Below are positions 14,492 through 16,581 of a stretch of 16,581 nucleotides of DNA, one piece after another; position 1 is the stretch's first letter, and each line of letters begins with the position of its first letter. Under the pieces are notes generated by a model that had not been told where the DNA came from, did no database searches, and worked only from the letters and a program-made list of their open reading frames with translations. The stretch lies in assembly GCA_030605085.1 (NCBI GenBank), contig JAUWBH010000143.1, forward strand, positions 1 to 16,581, given 5' to 3'. Origin of the DNA: Promethearchaeota archaeon (GTDB lineage Archaea > Asgardarchaeota > Lokiarchaeia > Sigynarchaeales > SOKP01). A program made the position numbers and the translations under genes.

Positions 14492-15628
14492 ATGGGAGCA
14501 ACACTTTACTTTCATCGGGGGTACCAAAAGGAAAGTTTTAAAGAAAGAATTATAATGTATGGATTTGCCAGCTATTTTATTGGTTTTGCATTTTTGTGGA
14601 TTTTTAGTTGTCTTATTGATTTACAAATTCCAGGAACTTACATTAACAATACTTATTATGGAGACCCTAACAATATAACCCCAACTGGTAGAATTTTTAG
14701 AAAATGCGCTTATGTCTCTTTTGCATCAGGAATTACAATGTTCTTACTAGCTTTTGAGATAAATGTAAAACTTACGAAATACCTTTTATCAACAGTACAA
14801 ATTATATTAACTGTTTTAATTATAATTCTTCCTTACAATTTAGCGAATTTCATATATACATATGTTTTATTCCCTTATAGCGAAATTTCACTTATTTTTA
14901 TACTATTTTATTTTACAAAGTGGTCTAAGCATGAGTTTGCTGCTATATCTTCACTTTTATTATTCGGTGTAATGTTATTTGGGGTTGGTTTAGCCCTAAG
15001 TAGTGTTACTTTAAGAAAATTGAACGCAGCACCTATATATATAACTCCCATATTTTTTATTTTAGGAGCCCTAATTTCAATTTCTCCCACTGTTATTAAT
15101 CCTAAATTTTATTCACAAGCTTTAATATATTGGTTAATATTTGGTATTTTAACTATTAGTATAGTTTGTATTATTGAGATTCAATTTATTTACTTTTTCA
15201 TCTTTTACGAATTACCTGTTTACTACCCAGTTCTTACAATATTTTTCATTTTAGTATTAATTTACGTACAATATAACACTATAAAGATTATTAGAGCTCA
15301 ATCTACAAAAAGTCAAGAATTACAGGAAGATAAGAAATTAAAAAATGTTTTAGAATTATTCACTAGACCTCAAATGTTTACTGAAGAAGAGGTTACATCT
15401 TATATAGAACAAAAAGTTTGTTTAGTTTGTAAAAATAAAGTGAGTCGTTTTAATATCTATATCTGTCCGGTATGTGATGTTTTATATTGCGAAAATTGTG
15501 CTCGAACATTAACAGCCATGGAAAACGCTTGTTGGGTATGTGAAACTCCATTTGACGAATCAAAACCTGTAAAAATTTTAAGAGAAAAAGAAAAAGCTGA
15601 AGATAAAATTCATAAAAAAAGAAAATAA
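14492..15628 (+). CDS. Multi-pass membrane protein with C-terminal zinc finger
   Basis: A 378-residue protein with about eight membrane helices over residues 1-265, a short charged linker, and a cytoplasmic-type eight-cysteine finger: C310, C313, C325, C328, C333, C336, C347 and C350, i.e. C-x2-C-x11-C-x2-C-x4-C-x2-C-x10-C-x2-C. This spacing fits a two-zinc treble-clef or RING/FYVE-like module, though the FYVE basic motif and the RING histidine are missing. A basic, charged tail follows. The true start is doubtful: in-frame codons upstream (VVIWGYIEILLLGAAIAVLF) look like a membrane helix, but no standard start codon precedes 14492 before a TAA at 14384. I recall similar helix-plus-finger proteins from Asgard archaea, but function is unknown. 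Confidence 0.7.
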   Translation: MGATLYFHRGYQKESFKERIIMYGFASYFIGFAFLWIFSCLIDLQIPGTYINNTYYGDPNNITPTGRIFRKCAYVSFASGITMFLLAFEINVKLTKYLLSTVQIILTVLIIILPYNLANFIYTYVLFPYSEISLIFILFYFTKWSKHEFAAISSLLLFGVMLFGVGLALSSVTLRKLNAAPIYITPIFFILGALISISPTVINPKFYSQALIYWLIFGILTISIVCIIEIQFIYFFIFYELPVYYPVLTIFFILVLIYVQYNTIKIIRAQSTKSQELQEDKKLKNVLELFTRPQMFTEEEVTSYIEQKVCLVCKNKVSRFNIYICPVCDVLYCENCARTLTAMENACWVCETPFDESKPVKILREKEKAEDKIHKKRK

Positions 15629-15765
15629 TATTTTTGAATATAAATCATCTTAGTAAAATATAGTAATTACTCAATTGTTCTATTTTCCTCCAAAAATTTT
15701 TTATAAACTTAAAACAATAATTATGCATAATTAACAATTAACTAAAAAGTAAAAAATGAATTAAT

Positions 15766-15984
15766 ATGATCTTACAAATTGACATGACCTTATCTTTATG
15801 TCTAATAATAATTATATGTGCAACTGGTTGTGACGGTATTATTGGTTGCCTTTTAGGCATTTGGGTTTATAAAGATGCTAAGAAAAGAGAACTCAACGCA
15901 CCTGCATGGTTCATAATTGTATTATTAACTAGTATCATTGGCCTTATTGTATATTTGCTTTACAGAAAGAAAAAGGTAGAATGA
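15766..15984 (+). CDS. Small two-helix membrane protein (PLDc_N-like)
   Basis: A 72-residue membrane protein with helices at about 8-33 and 46-66. The sequence WVYKDAKKRELNAPAWF followed by a hydrophobic helix and YLLYRKKK resembles the small two-helix module seen before phospholipase D-type cardiolipin synthases and in many stand-alone short proteins (Y-x-D-A-x-[KR]-R-x... and YLLxR). Role is unknown; it may be a membrane partner or a lipid-associated peptide. It follows the zinc-finger membrane protein on the same strand after 137 bases, and no ribosome site is obvious. It ends in TGA. Confidence 0.6.
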   Translation: MILQIDMTLSLCLIIIICATGCDGIIGCLLGIWVYKDAKKRELNAPAWFIIVLLTSIIGLIVYLLYRKKKVE

Positions 15985-16098
15985 TTTTACTAAAATAAAA
16001 AATTAACAATATTATTAAGTTAAGCTAGAACTCTTCCTTTTTATCTTTTTTTCATATCTTCTACATATCACACTCTTAAATATAGTCTTGTAATATCC

Positions 16099-16581
16099 AT
16101 GTGTTACATGGAGAAAGCTATTTCATTAATAGATTTTATAAAAGACGAGTTCGTTCCTGAACCAAAACAAATTCCCGAACGAATTAATAAAGAGGTCACG
16201 CTTGATTTAGAAGATACTTTCTGTCCCTTTTGCGGACATCCGCTCAAGTATCATTATTTGAGCAATGCGCGGCCACTCATCACGATAAAATACGACATTT
16301 CCTTAAGGGTAGTACATAAAAGATGCGTCAATGAGGGGTGTATTGCTTGCATGTCCAAGAGGAATTTTTACAATCCTTCTTTAGACCTGTATGTGCTGCC
16401 TAAAAAGACGTACGCCATGGATGTCACCCTTTTAATCGGGCACCTCATTCAACAAGAACATTACACGGAAGAAGAGGTGGTGAAGTACTTGTTAGAAGAG
16501 CACGGCATTACCATCAGCCAGCCGAGCGTGAATAATTATAAAAGAATAGCCCTGGCGTTAGGTGAAGCACTCATCATGGGA
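16099..16581 (+). CDS. Transposase-like zinc-ribbon/HTH protein, 3' end outside window
   Basis: An open frame of 161 codons that runs off the window. Counting from the ATG at 16099, a zinc ribbon is seen at C42-x2-C45 (FCPFCGHPLKY) and C76, C81, C84 (KRCVNEGCIACMS), followed by a predicted helix-turn-helix (HYTEEEVVKYLLEEHGITIS and PSVNNYKRIA). This N-terminal layout is common in archaeal transposases with a later catalytic domain, which would lie beyond the end. Like the insertion sequence at 641-2114 it is richer in G and C than its surroundings, consistent with mobile DNA. A second ATG at 16108 is an alternative start. The left end of the element was not identified; it should lie between about 15990 and 16098. 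Confidence 0.6.
   Translation, partial: MCYMEKAISLIDFIKDEFVPEPKQIPERINKEVTLDLEDTFCPFCGHPLKYHYLSNARPLITIKYDISLRVVHKRCVNEGCIACMSKRNFYNPSLDLYVLPKKTYAMDVTLLIGHLIQQEHYTEEEVVKYLLEEHGITISQPSVNNYKRIALALGEALIMG

Overview
The window looks like a piece of an AT-rich archaeal chromosome, probably from an anaerobic, acetogen-like lineage; an Asgard (Lokiarchaeia-like) origin is my best guess and is inference only. Archaeal signs are an Alba chromatin protein, an archaeal-type acetyl-CoA decarbonylase/synthase (ACDS) beta subunit with its epsilon subunit, TATA-like boxes about 25 bases before predicted transcript starts, leaderless-looking genes, and repeated use of TTG starts behind an AGGTGAT ribosome site. 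No tRNA, rRNA or CRISPR array was seen.

Layout. 1-3787: a cation-symporter-type MFS gene (its 5' part lies outside the window) and a six-helix DUF998-like membrane protein form a unit that has been tandemly duplicated. The second MFS copy is reduced to its last 37 codons. A complete insertion sequence (641-2114, with terminal inverted repeats and a 7-bp target duplication) sits in the first unit. 3873-5644: two divergently transcribed crotonase-fold (enoyl-CoA hydratase/isomerase) genes. 5730-5900: a gene-free, structured RNA-like segment. 6180-6464: Alba. 6608-9286: a nickel/Wood-Ljungdahl block with a CooT-like nickel protein on the minus strand and, diverging from it, cdhB (epsilon) and cdhC (beta, carrying the A-cluster). 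9342-9626: a 3' hairpin terminator and a fragment resembling the right end/omega RNA of an IS200/IS605 element. 9737-12831 (minus strand): a URO-D-fold methyltransferase, a corrinoid protein and a cysteine-rich ferredoxin-like protein, i.e. a likely methyl-transfer module that could feed methyl groups towards the ACDS complex. 12972-14001: two small unknown proteins. 14492-15984: a multi-pass membrane protein with a C-terminal eight-cysteine zinc finger and a small two-helix membrane protein. 16099-end: the 5' part of a zinc-ribbon/HTH transposase-like gene.

The most interesting signal is that two otherwise intact reading frames contain an in-frame TAG: the MFS gene (103-105) and the 5' end of cdhB (7268-7270), where a well-formed ribosome site and TTG start precede the TAG and recognisable protein sequence follows it. 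This could mean TAG readthrough (for example pyrrolysine), decay or sequencing error, or, for cdhB, a later start. One gene (12972-13436) does end in TAG, so the window alone does not decide.
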